Notes: a model not told the origin generated them from the letters alone. A stretch of 64,000 nt of DNA from Bathymodiolus brooksi (GCA_963680875.1 OY804577.1:101257906-101321905); one strand, 5' to 3'; shown: positions 32,606 through 44,773, numbered from the stretch's first letter. Numbers and translations are program-made.

Positions 32606-34672
32606 TCAGACTTGGCTCGTTTTATTGAGTGAAGCTTTTATGTTCTTGTAACCATACTGTGATACAGATGGTATTCTATTATCTCCACAACAACCTCTTT
32701 GATGAGAAAACCATCCTTCTACAATGTCTTGGTCTTTGTTTAACTTTTTTGAAATGATATATGGTTTGGATGGATATTTCTCTTGAAATTGTTTTGAGAA
32801 TAAATATTTAAGTAAATCTATGAATGAAGATAATGTCAAATGGGTGTCTGGAATAGTTTGCCATGAAATTTTGTGTTTCTGAATTTCACTTAGAATTACG
32901 AATTCATGTTCAAATTCAGTTTCCCATTAAAAAAAACCAGCTATTTTGTATTGATTTTTTTTCTATTTCAGCTATACTCTCATCAGTATTGACTTAAGAA
33001 TGTCAAACATCATTGCACAAACTTGTATGTATTTCTGTGTAGATTTGATTGCCTCCTTCATTTTCTTGCATTTCTCTTGCAACAGACTCACACAGAGTAT
33101 TTACTGCTAGATTGACTCTTATTTTAGTGAAATTATTGAGGTAAATAAAATCAGTATTTAGCATTCAGCTTTGTCTATGGAATTGATATCTTGTTTTTTG
33201 TTAAAACTGATTATTATTATAGCAATTATTAGGTAATATTCTTTTTTTTTTTTATTTAGATGTACCTTGAATTTGCAAGTCTTCACATTATTTTCTTCAA
33301 TTTTGTCTTAGACTCCATTACTATTATTTAAGTCTTCTACCGCCGGATTTCCATCACAACTTTACATTACGCAATTTTTCTTTCCTTAAATTTTGCATTT
33401 ATCTCCCCTCTTGTAAAGCTACTCTGGGTTTTTTTTTGGGGGGGGGGGGTGTAAATTTTTATCTCCGTTTTTTTTTTGCCTCGAACGCATGTATTTTTCA
33501 ACCATTTTCTGTAGTAAACAAATTTTTTTTCCATAATCGAAGCACATTTTTTATCAACTTCACATTTATTTAACATTGTAAAGTAAAGATTTTTTAATTT
33601 CTTACATTTTGACATTTTTTCTAGAGCAGATTCTACGGCATTTTGTTTTTCTTCGACAACATGTTCTTTGTCTACTAGTTTAATGGAAGTTTCATCAAGA
33701 AAAGCAAAAAACTCGTATACTTCCTCTTCCTGAAAAATTGTACATCGCACCACCAGTATGCAAATTGCAGCAAACCTTATCACAGCCAAGATGACTTATC
33801 AATGTTAGCAAGTGATCTTTCTGTAAATTACAATCATCACACAAACGTTTTACTTCTGTTCTTACTGACAACAACCCATCCATAAAATACATTTTTTGTT
33901 ATTCATGCTGTGAAGTAACCACATTGATTTGGGTTGATTTTAAGTCATCTGTTATTTGATTCTTTTTAACTATTGGCGAATGAATAGTGCTCCAGAAATA
34001 TAAACACAGAGACAGTACTAAATAGTAACAATCAAATGAAGAAATTGGCAAATAATCAGAATGTATCAGTGGAATGCGCCTACTAGTTTTAGTTGGAATT
34101 TGTGGAGCAGATGGTGGCAGTTTGATTATTGCAATACTCTTTGGTATTTTGTCATCAGCTTTGGTATATGAATGCTCTTTCTCACTGCTGCATATTGGCT
34201 GTAAAGTTGTATTTTGTTGTATATAATAATTAGGAATTGCAGTTGTAGTATATATAATGGGTTGGTTTGTGGTCAGATCACAAGAGTAATTATGATCATA
34301 GGTTGTTGTACAATCTGAGGATGTTTCATCCCATGACGGTGAATAACAGGATCATAATTGATTATGCACTCCGTTGATTGAATCCAGTTGATTTGTATGA
34401 ATATTGTTATTAAAATTTTCTATTTTTGGTTGTAAATTATTCCTCACAGACATATTTTGTGAGGTAGAATGAACAGATGTTTTATCCACAGAATAAGTTA
34501 TGTCAAATCTTGCTTTTGCTGAATCTGTATACGATTCAAGTGATTGGAGGGCATTGCCAAAACTTTGAAGAACACGTTTGTTTATTTGTAGTTTGAAAAA
34601 CCCTGTTTGTAGAAATGTTTCTATTCTCCTTACTTCATTTTGTTGTAAATATACCTTTTCATAAGAGATCAT
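32606..34672 (-). pseudogene. Decayed minus-strand ORFs, end resembles P-type transposase
   Basis: Several broken frames. The last (32839-32606) reads LNKDQDIVEGWFSHQRGCCG and then IPSVSQYGYKNI. This is similar to the C-terminal 'Q-D-x-x-E-x-x-F-x-x-R-x-x-G' block of P-element/THAP9-type transposases. Upstream frames at 33892-33695 and 33789-33367 overlap with a one-base shift. They encode a Cys/His-rich start (CDDCNLQKDHLLTLISHLGC) and a Lys-rich helical region. A further frame at 34672-34352 is Asn/Gln-rich. Whether all belong to one gene is unclear. No THAP domain was recognised. Confidence 0.35.
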
Positions 34673-35052
34673 AGAATTGTTCTTTCAAGTAATCCAAGCA
34701 AGTTATTAGATTGGATCTTAAAGGCTCTTTGTGAACGAGTGACTCCGCAATAATGCTGACCCCAGGAATGAAAGAATGTTCTTTTCCTTTAGTTGTAGAA
34801 ATTGTAAAAAGATTTCAAAGCTGATATGATCGAAATTCCTGTTGGAAATGTCAGACATCAGTATGTACCGTATTTCTTCTAATAAACGCCCAAAAGGGGG
34901 GCGTTAATTAGAGAAAAAATTTCCAAGTTGACTTCGTGAAACAGACAATAGAATTTTACACGTGTGTCGGTTGTCTCATTGTTATTTATAAATAGCACAA
35001 TCCAGTTGATGTAAATTCTTATAAACGTGTTTGATAATCGTCTATTGAATCT

Positions 35053-35175
35053 ATGGAATATAATTTTAATAGTTCTATCAGGGGTTACCATGTCTATAAA
35101 AATGTGTGGAAATACGAAATTGGAGACAAACTAATATGTGAAAGAGAGGAAAACAATCCAAATGATAAATTTTCA
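35053..35175 (+). pseudogene. HIRAN-like fragment inside the pogo element
   Basis: About 40 residues starting MEYNFNSSIRGYHVYKNVW and containing CEREENNPNDKFSV. The layout (G-Y-H-x-Y, then E-x-x-N-x-x-D-x-x-A/S-V) matches the start of HIRAN-like domains common in mollusc proteins. It stops abruptly at about 35175, where transposase sequence takes over, so it is a fragment captured by, or inserted into, the element. Confidence 0.45.
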
Positions 35176-35231
35176 GTAAACTCGTTCTTCAGCGTGGGAA
35201 TCCAGGACAGTGTGTTGGGCATGTTCTCAAT

Positions 35232-36086
35232 ATGGATGAGACCCCAGTGTGGTTCGAAATGCCAGGAAAGTCAACATTAGCTGAACGTGGGGGAAAGGAG
35301 GTGCGTGTGGCAACAACGGGCCATGAAAAAGAAAGACTTACTGTTACGCTCGCTGCTTATGCTGACGGAACAAAACTACCTCCTCTTGTTCACCTACCTG
35401 GTGTCCGTCCACTACCAAAAAATGAAGTTCCGAACGGTGTGGTAGTGTTTATGTGTGGATCGGGAAAAAAGTCTTGGGCAAACGAAGAAAGCATTAACTT
35501 TTGGTTGAAAAGAATTTGGTGTTTAAATAACCAAAAACGCCGTTTTCTCGTTTGGGATGCCTTTAGGGCACATATAACTCCATCCATCAAGGAGTCTGTC
35601 CGAATGAAATACAACTCGGATCTGTGTGTTATTCCCGGAGGATGCACATCAAAATTACAGCCGGCTGATGTTTCATGGAATAAACCGTTTAAGTCGCACT
35701 TATCAGAAATGTATGATGAATGGCTATTTTCTGGACCTGTGGAGAAAACCAAAGGTGGCAACAGACGTGCTCCTTCTAAATCTTTAATTCTGAAATGGAT
35801 CAAACAATCCTGGGATGCAATTTCTCCTGACATAATACGTAAATCATTTAAAAAATGTGGAATCTCGAATGCCTTGGACGGCAGTGAAGATAATTTATTT
35901 CAAAATGAAGGCGACGATGATCCATTTGAAGGATTCGACGAAGAGGACGTCAGAATGGATGAGGAAATGTTAGCAAACGTTTCGTCATTCAACGAACAAA
36001 ACACCGAAATCAGCGATGGTAAAAACGAAATAAATTCAGAATTGGAAGAGGAAAATGAATCCGATTATGACAGTGACGGACATTAA
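35232..36086 (+). CDS. pogo/Tigger DDE transposase, N-terminally truncated
   Basis: Open frame of 284 residues with no stop. It starts at the first catalytic motif, MDETPVWFEM (Asp2). The second Asp is in FLVWDAFRAHIT (Asp109) and the third in LQPADVSWNKPF (Asp146), giving a DD36D triad as in pogo/Tigger (DDE_1) transposases. The C-terminal 60 residues are strongly acidic (DEEDVRMDEEM, ELEEENESDYDSDGH), a known feature of the family. The N-terminal helix-turn-helix DNA-binding domains are missing, replaced by the HIRAN-like piece. The catalytic domain looks intact, but the protein would lack DNA binding. Confidence 0.82.
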   Translation: MDETPVWFEMPGKSTLAERGGKEVRVATTGHEKERLTVTLAAYADGTKLPPLVHLPGVRPLPKNEVPNGVVVFMCGSGKKSWANEESINFWLKRIWCLNNQKRRFLVWDAFRAHITPSIKESVRMKYNSDLCVIPGGCTSKLQPADVSWNKPFKSHLSEMYDEWLFSGPVEKTKGGNRRAPSKSLILKWIKQSWDAISPDIIRKSFKKCGISNALDGSEDNLFQNEGDDDPFEGFDEEDVRMDEEMLANVSSFNEQNTEISDGKNEINSELEEENESDYDSDGH

Positions 36087-36466
36087 CGATGTGTAGCTTT
36101 TACCAGTTGTATAAAATCTTTATGAAAAAACTTAGTTTTAGTTTAGAATAATTACCGTAGTTCATTGATAGATCGATTTAAAGTGTAGATTATTGATTTA
36201 TTTTCCGATGTACATTTAGCATGTGTAGCGAAGTGCATAATTAGCGGAACTACCGGTATTTTTGGAACTCATTGTTCGATTATTTTACAATTTTCATTAA
36301 AGCTCAAATCGATTACTGTATAATTCTAATTAAAGTTCTAAGATTACTGGTCTTAATTTATTTTTATGGAAATGGGGGCGTTTATTAGAAGTAAAAATGT
36401 TCTGTTGGCAGAATTAAGTGAGGGGGCGTTTATTAGAAGGGGGCTTTAATTAGAAGAAATACGGTA

Positions 36467-37854
36467 TATGAAAGTTTTTCATTATTTTCCCCCACTCAAA
36501 TTCGTTCTATTTATTGACTTTCCATCAATATTATGAATACCAAGTGTATTGAGGGTTTCACTTTCCATTATTCTTGTCTGCTGTAAATATATACAACACA
36601 GTTTTAATTTAGTAAGCGATGTAATTGTGTATTATTTATTAGACGCCGTATGTACGGAGGTAAATCTTTCCAAAAATATATTTAAAAAATAACGTGTGAA
36701 AATCCATTCCTTACTAGCCAAAAAAAACAACTATTATTATTTTTTAAAGGAAAAATATTACACTTTTTTTTCTTAGTGTTAGTGTGTAGATTTAATACTA
36801 GAAATGCTGCGCAAACCTTGCCATCCCTGTATTTGTAGCCTGGTGACCAGAGTCAGATTTTTAAAGATTTAATCGTCAAAATTATATACGGCTATATTAT
36901 ATGCCATTCGATTCGTCAAAGTATGTACTTTCAAAATATGGATGTCGTCAAAATCAAATGTGGTAACAGTTTTTCAGAAAATGAGGTTAAAGGTCATCGC
37001 CCAGTTTTAACAGTATTTCACATAGTAAAGACAAAGAAAGCAAAATTACAGTCTTTTCTAGATTTCAATTTCTCCTGTTGAATAATAATATATTTGTCTG
37101 AAAACGAAAATCTATTTACAGGACGTCGGCTGATTTTTACGTATTATGACGTTTAAAAAAGCGCTGGAAAAGTTACAACATTTTTGTTTGCTTTTGAATT
37201 ATATTATCAACTTTATCAGTAATTTTACTGTTGAAATGTTATTGAAATACAATGGTATACAAAGAAATTTGTATCCAATAATTGAAAAAAATCAAAAACC
37301 CTAAAATATAACATGTTTTACTTAACATAAGCTGAGTAATGGCAAGGGGACAAAATGAAACATCTTGACTAAAGCATCAAACATTGTGTGAAATCCAATC
37401 AACTGAAGTATTTTTGAGTGGATTTAATGCACTATGTACATTCTCTTATTTATTACATGAAGTAAAATTTAAAAAAAAAACGAAGTGAAAATGAAGAACG
37501 ATAATATAGAGACGTCAATACAAGACACAATGAGACGATGGAAGACAAACAAATGAAAACATTACACCAAAAATTAAAAGCAAATGAGCAACACCCACAC
37601 AAAAAATAAGCTTGCTTGTGTATAAAGGCACACTGAAAGGGTAAACAGTTTCTGCATCTTGTATGACGAATTTTGTACTGGAGAAATCGCAAACGAACAA
37701 GCATGGATAGTTTAAACAGGAGGCATACATGAATGGTACTAGTATACTATTTTCCGAGATGGTTCTTTGTATCTGTCTTACACAACCATGTGAAAACAAG
37801 TTTGCTTCTAATTAAATAAACATAAGAGTAGCTTCAATATGTTCCAAGAGACGT
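36467..37854. other. AT-rich non-coding stretch
   Basis: No recognisable gene or repeat. Overlapping minus-strand frames at 37453-37799 are short, Phe/Ser/Cys-rich and without motifs. Confidence 0.5.
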
Positions 37855-40161
37855 TTATTGTTCAGTTACCTGACTTGTGTCCTCTCTCAATGTATGCGTT
37901 TGTGCATGTTTGCACCAATCTGACCCTTGGCAGAAGCATAAATCTGTAGATGCAAGTTTTTCCTCAAAGCAAACACATGATTTTGTGCATGGCGATTTTC
38001 CCTTACATAAACATACAAGATCTTGCGAAAAGTCTGCTGACAACGGTCCTTCAAAGTATACCGGTTGTAGCGAATCCTTTCCTTTTTGCCATCTGTATTC
38101 TAATGGTGATATGGGGTTTTGCAACATGTGAGGCAGTCCAGATTTGGGTCTGAAGGGATGCACGAAGACTATTATGTTTCAGTGCTGCTTCAGAGGGGAT
38201 AATCTGACCAAACGTGCATCTCGACTTGTAGAAACGATCACACGCCATTTGTTCATGACTAATTGTCATGAGACGTTTGACAGTTTTTCATTTGATCATA
38301 CAGCCTGGTAACAAATGTAAATGTTTCATGTATATTAGTATGGAAACCAAACAGACAGTTCCAGAAACACGTCATGAATCTCTTCGAAGTGGTCAAATGT
38401 TCTACACCAGTGTATAAAGGCCGCTATATGTATAATTTTAAGGGAATACAATAAAAGTGTGAATCCCCTGACAGCCCTGTTGAATTGTTTTCCTACCACC
38501 ATTTGTTCAACTGTGTTACCGGCATAACCATCAAAGTCAACCAACAAGTCGCGAAGCCCTCCGTCTGCCCACAGCTTACCTAATTCGAAAATAAAAGTAG
38601 AGACTATGAAAACCACCTAGTCTGAGGATGTGGAGCTCAAAGATATCAGGTTTTGACCATTTTACTTGCTGGCTTATCGCATAAAGTTGTTGATCAAATG
38701 CTTGGATTACATGCTCTTGGCCAGCGTCCATTGACATATCAAGACCTTTTTTCATAGCCATAGGTACTGTGGACATGTTTGTCGGTTTTGCATCAATAAT
38801 TGGAGGATATGCAACGACAGTAATATCGGGCCGCTTTTCCGATAACAAACAATGGAATCCTATCCAGAAAGGTATTGTTTGTGTCATGATTTCATTATGG
38901 ATGGAAAACACGATGTCATCTCGGGATAAAAGTCGTGATGATCCAAATGTCATCTACCGTGGTACGTTTTCCGTTGTAACAGGATTTAATTTTGTCAAAC
39001 TAATTTGTGCGCCGTGGTGACTGTACTCTAGATTTTGGCTTGATGAAGGATAAAGCATCGGTGAGCGAGGCGGCATTGTCATCAGTTTAATACGTTCTGC
39101 ACATACCGCTAGTTCGTCCACAGATTTGAATTGAAAAACAGCTCTTGCTAGAGAGTGGAAAGTGTTCTTTCCGTCTACTGTTTATGCGTTAATGTCAATG
39201 TTATCCGAACCCTCTTGAATCAGATGACCACCTTGAGTTGTGTAACGAATCCCAGAAAGAATGTTCCGATCACCATTGATATGTTCAATTTCATGGTTTG
39301 CTACACTTGTTAGGAATCTATGCAGTTCTGTGTAACTTGAACACAACCCATTGCTATTCAGGAGTTTCTGAATTTTTTATTATCAAACTCTCGATATACT
39401 TGTATGGCGAGGCCAAGATGAAAAGGCGTAAACATATTACGACTGATGGCCACTATACATTCAATTTTTTCCTAGCATTGTCTCAAGCCATCTGTCTGCA
39501 CTTCAGGAATATTGTCACCAGCATTGAAAGCCTTGTCATTTGTAGCCCAATTAAGTAATTGTATTAAAGAATTGGGCATAGAATAAGATGAATGGCTGAG
39601 AGATGCATCCGCTGGTGTTAAGTCATGTTCGGTAGAAAATTCCACTTTCGCAATATCATTCCGAATGATTTTTCCAATACTGTGGAGGAGCTGGTCATCA
39701 GTTGGTTCTTTGGATTTCGCTCTTTCTTTAAAATATTCCTGGCTGGTCTTATGAGTCATATTCGAGTCAGAGTAATGATTTGGAGCGTCCAGAATACGAC
39801 TTATTCGTTCAATGGATTCTATTTTCTTAAGAGTTTTAACATTTTTGTACGTTTTATTGTTACAAAAGATACAAACATTCCAATCGATGGGACCAGACTG
39901 AGCGGGTTAGAATAGTAAAGGCAGTACTGTCCTGGTCGGAGCCCGTTGTACCACATTTTCTGTTGACATAGACGGCAATGTTATGCTTGGTAATGTACGA
40001 CTTACAGCAACTTCTGTGGTAAACCATTTGGATATCACCAACTTGTATTTGATCCAAAGATCTATAAATTTATTGCAAAGTTCATCTGAGTTCAGAAAGC
40101 TTGATTTGCTGTTATGAGTGAATATATTAACTTCCTCACCACAATTACTCTGACAAATCAT
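37855..40161 (-). pseudogene. Near full-length pseudogene of the cysteine-rich invertebrate family
   Basis: Minus-strand order. First Cys module: ICQSNCGEE near 40155 and MVYHRSCCKSYITKHN near 40030. Second module: DWNVCIFCNNKTYKN near 39880. Then LLHSIGKIIRNDIAKV near 39680 and MPNSLIQLLNW. Next are HLIQEGSDNIDIN and TVDGKNTFHSLARAVF, separated by an in-frame TAA near 39186. Then TENVPR, ITVVAYPPIIDAKPTNMSTV near 38800, AFDQQLYAIS and LHILRLGGFHSLYF. Next are GKLWADGGLRDLLVDFDGY near 38570, VVGKQFNRAVRG, and finally a Cys-rich tail with CLCKGKSPCTKSCVCFEEK near 38010. This is the whole family architecture in about 2.3 kb. Frame changes and the stop show it is dead. It gives the reference for the truncated copies at both window ends. 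Confidence 0.75.
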
Positions 40162-41440
40162 ACATTTCTCGAAGGTATTCCACAGTTTATGCTACTTTGA
40201 ACAACTGGGACCGAATTTTAATGGACTTCCTCAGTTTAACATTTTCCGAATTTTCTTCAGAACCTAATCCGATATTTTATCGTGTTTCAAAAATTATACA
40301 CTTCTTAATTATAATTATAACTATCTTTAATCTAATCTTTCGTTTATTTACGATTCTAAAATATGTCAACCTCTTCAAAACTTCGCGGACAAAAAAAAAC
40401 CCATTAACACCGGAAATACAGACGAATAAAAATAAAAAAGATATATTAAGCAGGGTGAATTCGACAATTTGGTGCACTCGACTGATCAAGCTAAATATAG
40501 TGACCGTAAATTACGGATCGAGTCGGGCGGTAATGAGACTTTGGAAGTAAATCCAGGATTGTGTAGTGAATGTTTTGATCGTTTCCTAAAATGATTTTGA
40601 GGGCGGTAATAACATTTTAATGTTCACAAGTGTTGAGATTATACATCAAATGCTTATAGTATGTCATTTTTTTAAGCAATGTGATATATAGTATAATTTT
40701 ATATTAAATAGAATTGAAACCTAGTGGGACTAGAAAATAAAGCGACATTTCACGTTTTCTTTAGATATAATTTTCTAACAAAGTATTAAACATTTTATTT
40801 GTCATACATTATGAATAATATAGGGTTTATAGAATTTGCATACGGAAAAAAAATATATTTACAACGCAGTATTAAAATGCGAATCAATTTATCTAGCGCA
40901 TGTTCTATTCTATTTTATATGAAATGTCGTAACTAAAAGTCGAATTCCCGAAAATGGCGCCATACGAATTTTTGACGACAAGTCAAAATTGCAAGAGGAT
41001 GCATTTAGTTATACATATGCCAATTTCCAGCCGTATAGTATGAAGTGAAATTAAACTGTTAATATGCGATTTTTTTCTCACTTTGTCACTGCACTATTGT
41101 CAGTCAGAGCGAAATAACCTATTGCAGTAGTTCAATCAGTCCGTCGGTTTTCTGATATCTATAAATCCTATATTAAACAGGTTGATTCAAGCCCTGCAAT
41201 GTGAATAAAGAAGATTAAATCAAGATACATGTACAAGACGCCATATCCCATATCTGCCTCCATTACAACTTTCCTAACAACTAATGCTGCATGCTGGGAC
41301 AAATAGCTACTTAGACATGCGCACAAACACTTCCGAGTATATACATTTTGAGTATGGTAAAATCGTCTGACGGAACCAATTCCGTATTCGAATTTAAAGA
41401 CATTTTATTTGAAACCGTTCTTTAATTTCAAGTTTATAAT
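40162..41440. other. AT-rich non-coding stretch
   Basis: No gene. Open frames near 40197-40550 on both strands are low-complexity (Ile/Phe/Lys-rich) and overlap each other. Confidence 0.5.
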
Positions 41441-41452
41441 TATAATGATTTT

Positions 41453-41865
41453 GTGGGTAATGGTACCTATGACATTAAAAAAAATGCTCAAAAATATTTA
41501 GAAATACTAGTAGACTCTAATTTGTGGTCTGGGATTTCCCCAATAATGATTACGTCTACCAAAGATGATAACCCCGTTCATCGGGCTCTTATTATGACAG
41601 ATTTCACGGAAGCAAACAATATAAACACAATGACATGGCCGGCACAGTCATCAGAGATCAATATAATTGAAAATGTATGGCTAATTTTTTTTTAATGGCT
41701 TGCAAACTAATGTCCGATATATAAAGACTTCCTATGAACTTTTCAACAAGATTATAACTATCTGGGAAAGCATGACTTTGAATTACATACGAAAACTTTA
41801 TTCCTCATTACCAAAACGTGTTTCTGCAGCAATAAGTATGAAAAGTTATCTTGCAAAGTATTAAT
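41453..41865 (+). pseudogene. Tc1-like transposase C-terminal relic
   Basis: In frame 1: NAQKYLEIL, then DDNPVHRALIMTDFTEANN and TMTWPAQSSEINIIENVW. These are the second Asp region and the 'WPxQSPDLNxIENxW' box of Tc1/mariner transposases. After a stop in a T-run at about 41695 the sequence continues in another frame as IKTSYELFNKIITIWESM and LPKRVSAAISMKSYLAKY, the usual C-terminus. The first catalytic Asp region is absent. Confidence 0.8.
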
Positions 41866-42007
41866 GAAAGAAAGTTATTTTTATATATGTAATGTTATGT
41901 TTTATTGCTATGCTAGAAGTTAATATAGAAAGTGATATAAAAGCTTAAATCTAATGAAATGCATTGGACATCTTCCAGATTACCTCAGAGGGTTGATATT
42001 ATACACA

Positions 42008-42180
42008 TATTCCATGTGATTGTGGTCAATATACAAGAATATTTTCAGGAGGTACCTTGAATTGCATGGATGTGTTTATATTGCCCGACGTCAACGGTAG
42101 AGGGTAATAAAACACATCCATGCAATTCAAGGTACCGAGGGAAAATGTTCTCGTATATTGACCACAGTCACATCGAATAT
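42008..42180. mobile_element. Hairpin MITE-like element
   Basis: The left arm 42008-42081 (atattccatgtgattgtggtc...) and right arm 42107-42180 are nearly perfect reverse complements around 'attgcccgacgtcaacggtagaggg'. It is non-coding. Confidence 0.75.
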
Positions 42181-43395
42181 TTGTTATATTATATTTTAAT
42201 AGTAAAATAATTAATCAAAAATAAAAAAAAATGTGTAAGCTGACATCAATGAGACAAACAGCAAGAAATTTCAGGTAGTCTAACAGTTCTGATAATAAAC
42301 ATTAACAAGGGGCGGATCCAGAGACTCTGTTGACGGGGGGAGGGCTCAGTTATGGAGCAATAATTGATGGAACCAACTGTTGCCCCAAAGCGGTTCTGGC
42401 GTGTAGGTCGGTAAACCTTGTTTTCATTTCATTTAGCGTACAGTAGAGAAGAGGTACAGTTATTGACTTCCTAAAGTAGTCTTCCGGACTCTGCTTCAAC
42501 ATTATCTCTCATTATTTGTCTCCCGCATATTCTAGGTTTTTTAACCTCTATATCTAGCGGTTCACATATTTTAGCACTCCTCTCAAAACACTGGTGGTTG
42601 AATTGTTCAACATTTGCTCTGCAGTCTAGTGAGCTCTGAATTAAATTTACGCTTTTTAAGACTCTGCCTATGTCAAGTGATCTCTCTTGTAGTGTTCTTG
42701 TAGAGGACCTTTGTAAGTTGGAATAACTTGTGTCCGATCCAAATGTTATATAGTTAACAATAAAATAAGTTTAATCTAAATCTAGTGATCTGCTGAGCCC
42801 TTTCTTAAAAGCCAGGCACATTTGAACAATAACAATGGTTACGACAAAATCAAAGTTGCAAATGGAATTCAACAAAGAAGTTACATCAGCTTCTTCTGGT
42901 CTGGTGTATGTGTGTTTTGGCAGTTTTGTAAAGTGCTCAAAGGTATGAGCAATAGGGGGGGGGAAATCTAATTTAAGTCTATTTTATTTCTAATTAATTT
43001 CAATTATTTTATATGTATTTATATTTTCATTTAGAGTTTAAAATATGCTGTATTCATATATTTTCAAAACGGAAACTCGTGTATTTTTTATTTTTTTTTG
43101 TTAAAATAAATGATATTTAAAAAAACAAAACCTTGAAAGAGCCTCAATTTACAGGTGTTGGTGGTTATGCCTATATGAAATGGTGAAACTAGACATGTTT
43201 ATATAACGGTTTAAGACAATACCTGATTAATTGGTATTTTGACAATACATTCATAAAAACTTAACGTTATATTTCCTGGTGGGCGTGTCAAGTGAAACTA
43301 GAAAAGGAAAAATTGCGAAAAATATTGAATTTCTAATATTAATAGAAATCTAGTTCTAAAATATAATATATAAAAATATTTCACGCGGTTCCGGA
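42181..43395. other. Non-coding stretch
   Basis: It contains a G-run near 42956 and homopolymer tracts. No supported gene or repeat copy. Confidence 0.45.
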
Positions 43396-43622
43396 AAGTG
43401 CTTAACGCTACTTTCAACAATATTTCAGTTATAATATCATAGCAGTCAGTTTTATTGGTGGAAGAAACCGGATAAAAACACCATAAGTCACTGACAAACT
43501 TAATAGCATAATGTTGTATCGAGTACACCTTGCCATGAGCTCGATTCGAACTCACAACTTTAGTGGTGATATGCACAGATTGCATAGCTTACCATACGGT
43601 CACGACCACGACGACACCTCTC
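43396..43622 (-). mobile_element. Diverged SINE-like element
   Basis: It keeps 'gtgcttaacgctactttcaacaatatttcagttat', 'gtcagttttattggtgga', 'ctcgattcgaactcacaac' and 'ccatacggtcacgaccacgac', with a deletion in the 'ggagaaaaccaccgac' region. Confidence 0.7.
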
Positions 43623-43638
43623 ATTTTCCGGAAATGCT

Positions 43639-43795
43639 ATATGATAAAAAGATCATAACATGACCTTTTCATATCAGATACCTCATCAGCCTTTGGGCCT
43701 GATATCAGCCCTCGGTACCGGATTTCTGACTGTTATCAGAACCTAGGGCTGATGGGGTATCTGATGTTGGCCATGTGATAATCTCTTTCTATATG
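43639..43795. repeat. Hairpin repeat (same family as 54541-54652)
   Basis: The arms 43639-43691 and 43746-43795 (catgaccttttcatatcagatacctcatcagcc and its complement) flank a short, partly palindromic middle. Confidence 0.65.
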
Positions 43796-43810
43796 CACAC
43801 ATATAAATGT

Positions 43811-43961
43811 AATATATAATGCTCAATTTTTCTGTATACCCCAACCAGGAAGTTTATATATATATGGTAAACTTCCTTATTGGGGTATTCAGAAAAAATT
43901 TGCATTATATATGGTAAACTTCCTGGTTGGGGTATTCAGAAAAAATTTGCATTATATATTT
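43811..43961. repeat. Short repeat in one inverted and two direct copies
   Basis: 'ggtaaacttccttattggggtattcagaaaaaatttgcattatat' at 43866 is repeated at 43913, and its reverse complement lies at 43811-43855. The set can fold into alternative hairpins. Confidence 0.75.
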
Positions 43962-44189
43962 ACACTTATACGATTTAAGTGTAAAATTTGTTTTGATGTT
44001 TTGCACTGACAAGGTTTATTAGACGTATTTTTATTACTGAAATTTACAGTTCCTAAATAATATAATTATTTATAAAACTAAAGTTTTCCTCCCTCGGGCA
44101 TAAGTGACCGTAGACGATTTTGGCTATCCTGTTTAGACCCTTTGGTTTTATTGCTCCCAAAACTTTAAATCATTTGGCTTTCCAATCTT

Positions 44190-44290
44190 TGTGCCTGTCT
44201 GATGAAGGTTATACAAGAAACGCGTCGTGCGCTCTAAATTTGATGTCTACGTTTTTACTATATGATATCTTACGATCAACGATAACTATG
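44190..44290 (+). repeat. Penelope-like 3' signature fragment
   Basis: 'ctgatgaaggttatacaagaaacgcgtcgtgcgc' resembles fragments at 46690-46775, 59290-59345 and 60105-60150 (the last three on the minus strand). It is arranged like the segment after the GIY-YIG ORF at 31000-30955. Confidence 0.5.
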
Positions 44291-44688
44291 CTTAGATATA
44301 TGAATCATTAGTACCTTGTTTTTGTCAACTGATATTTTAATGTAATATTCATATAAATACTTACTGTCATAAAAATAAAAACAAATACATAACATATTCA
44401 CAAATATAATACATTGTAACCGCCATACAGTTTTAATGGAACACCGTGTTAGTTGTTTTCTAAACGTGTCTTATGTCTATCTTGATTTGACTTACTGGAC
44501 AAGATAACATTGAAGCCATATTTTTATTGACGATCTGGTCAAGTTGTCTTGTAAAAGTTTAATTCTTGCAGTGTTTGGTTTATTTTTTCGTATATAGATA
44601 TCAAATGTATTACATATAATGCTATCTTTTTGTGAATCAACGTATAGTTTTGATATTTTTTCTATAATAATTTTATTAACTTTTTCAG

Positions 44689-44773
44689 ATCAAACAGCCT
44701 ATATTGTAGTCAGTGCTTGTTCTAGTACAGTTGCCATAATACTTCTGGTAGTCTTAGTTGTAACATATATAAG
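44689..44773 (+). CDS. Receptor transmembrane exon (module 2)
   Basis: Acceptor aactttttcag before 44689 and donor aag|gtttgt after 44773. It is 85 nt, phase 1 in and phase 2 out, exactly as in the exon at 7646-7733 but one codon shorter. It encodes DQTAYIVVSACSSTVAIILL followed by VVLVVTYIR, a single membrane helix. The homology to module 1 at protein and phase level is clear. No ectodomain or stalk exon was found between 9.6 and 44.7 kb. It may therefore be an alternative 3' module for the upstream ectodomain exons, or the tail of a second gene that has lost its front. Confidence 0.65.

Larger units (their letters stand above)
34868..36464 (+). mobile_element. pogo/Tigger-type transposon, 1.6 kb
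   Basis: The ends are inverted: ccgtatttcttctaataaacgccc at 34868-34891 and the near complement ggggctttaattagaagaaatacgg up to 36464. They are flanked by TA (34866-34867 and 36465-36466), the Tc1/pogo target duplication. Subterminal copies of 'gggggcgtttattagaag' occur at 36374-36391 and 36422-36439. It encodes the DDE transposase fragment at 35232-36086. Confidence 0.85.

Noticed and set aside
37877..39915. Plus-strand open frames
   Set aside because: They are antisense to the cysteine-rich family pseudogene.
40197..40550. 117-codon plus frame overlapping a 70-codon minus frame
   Set aside because: Low-complexity Ile/Phe/Lys composition typical of AT-rich noise.
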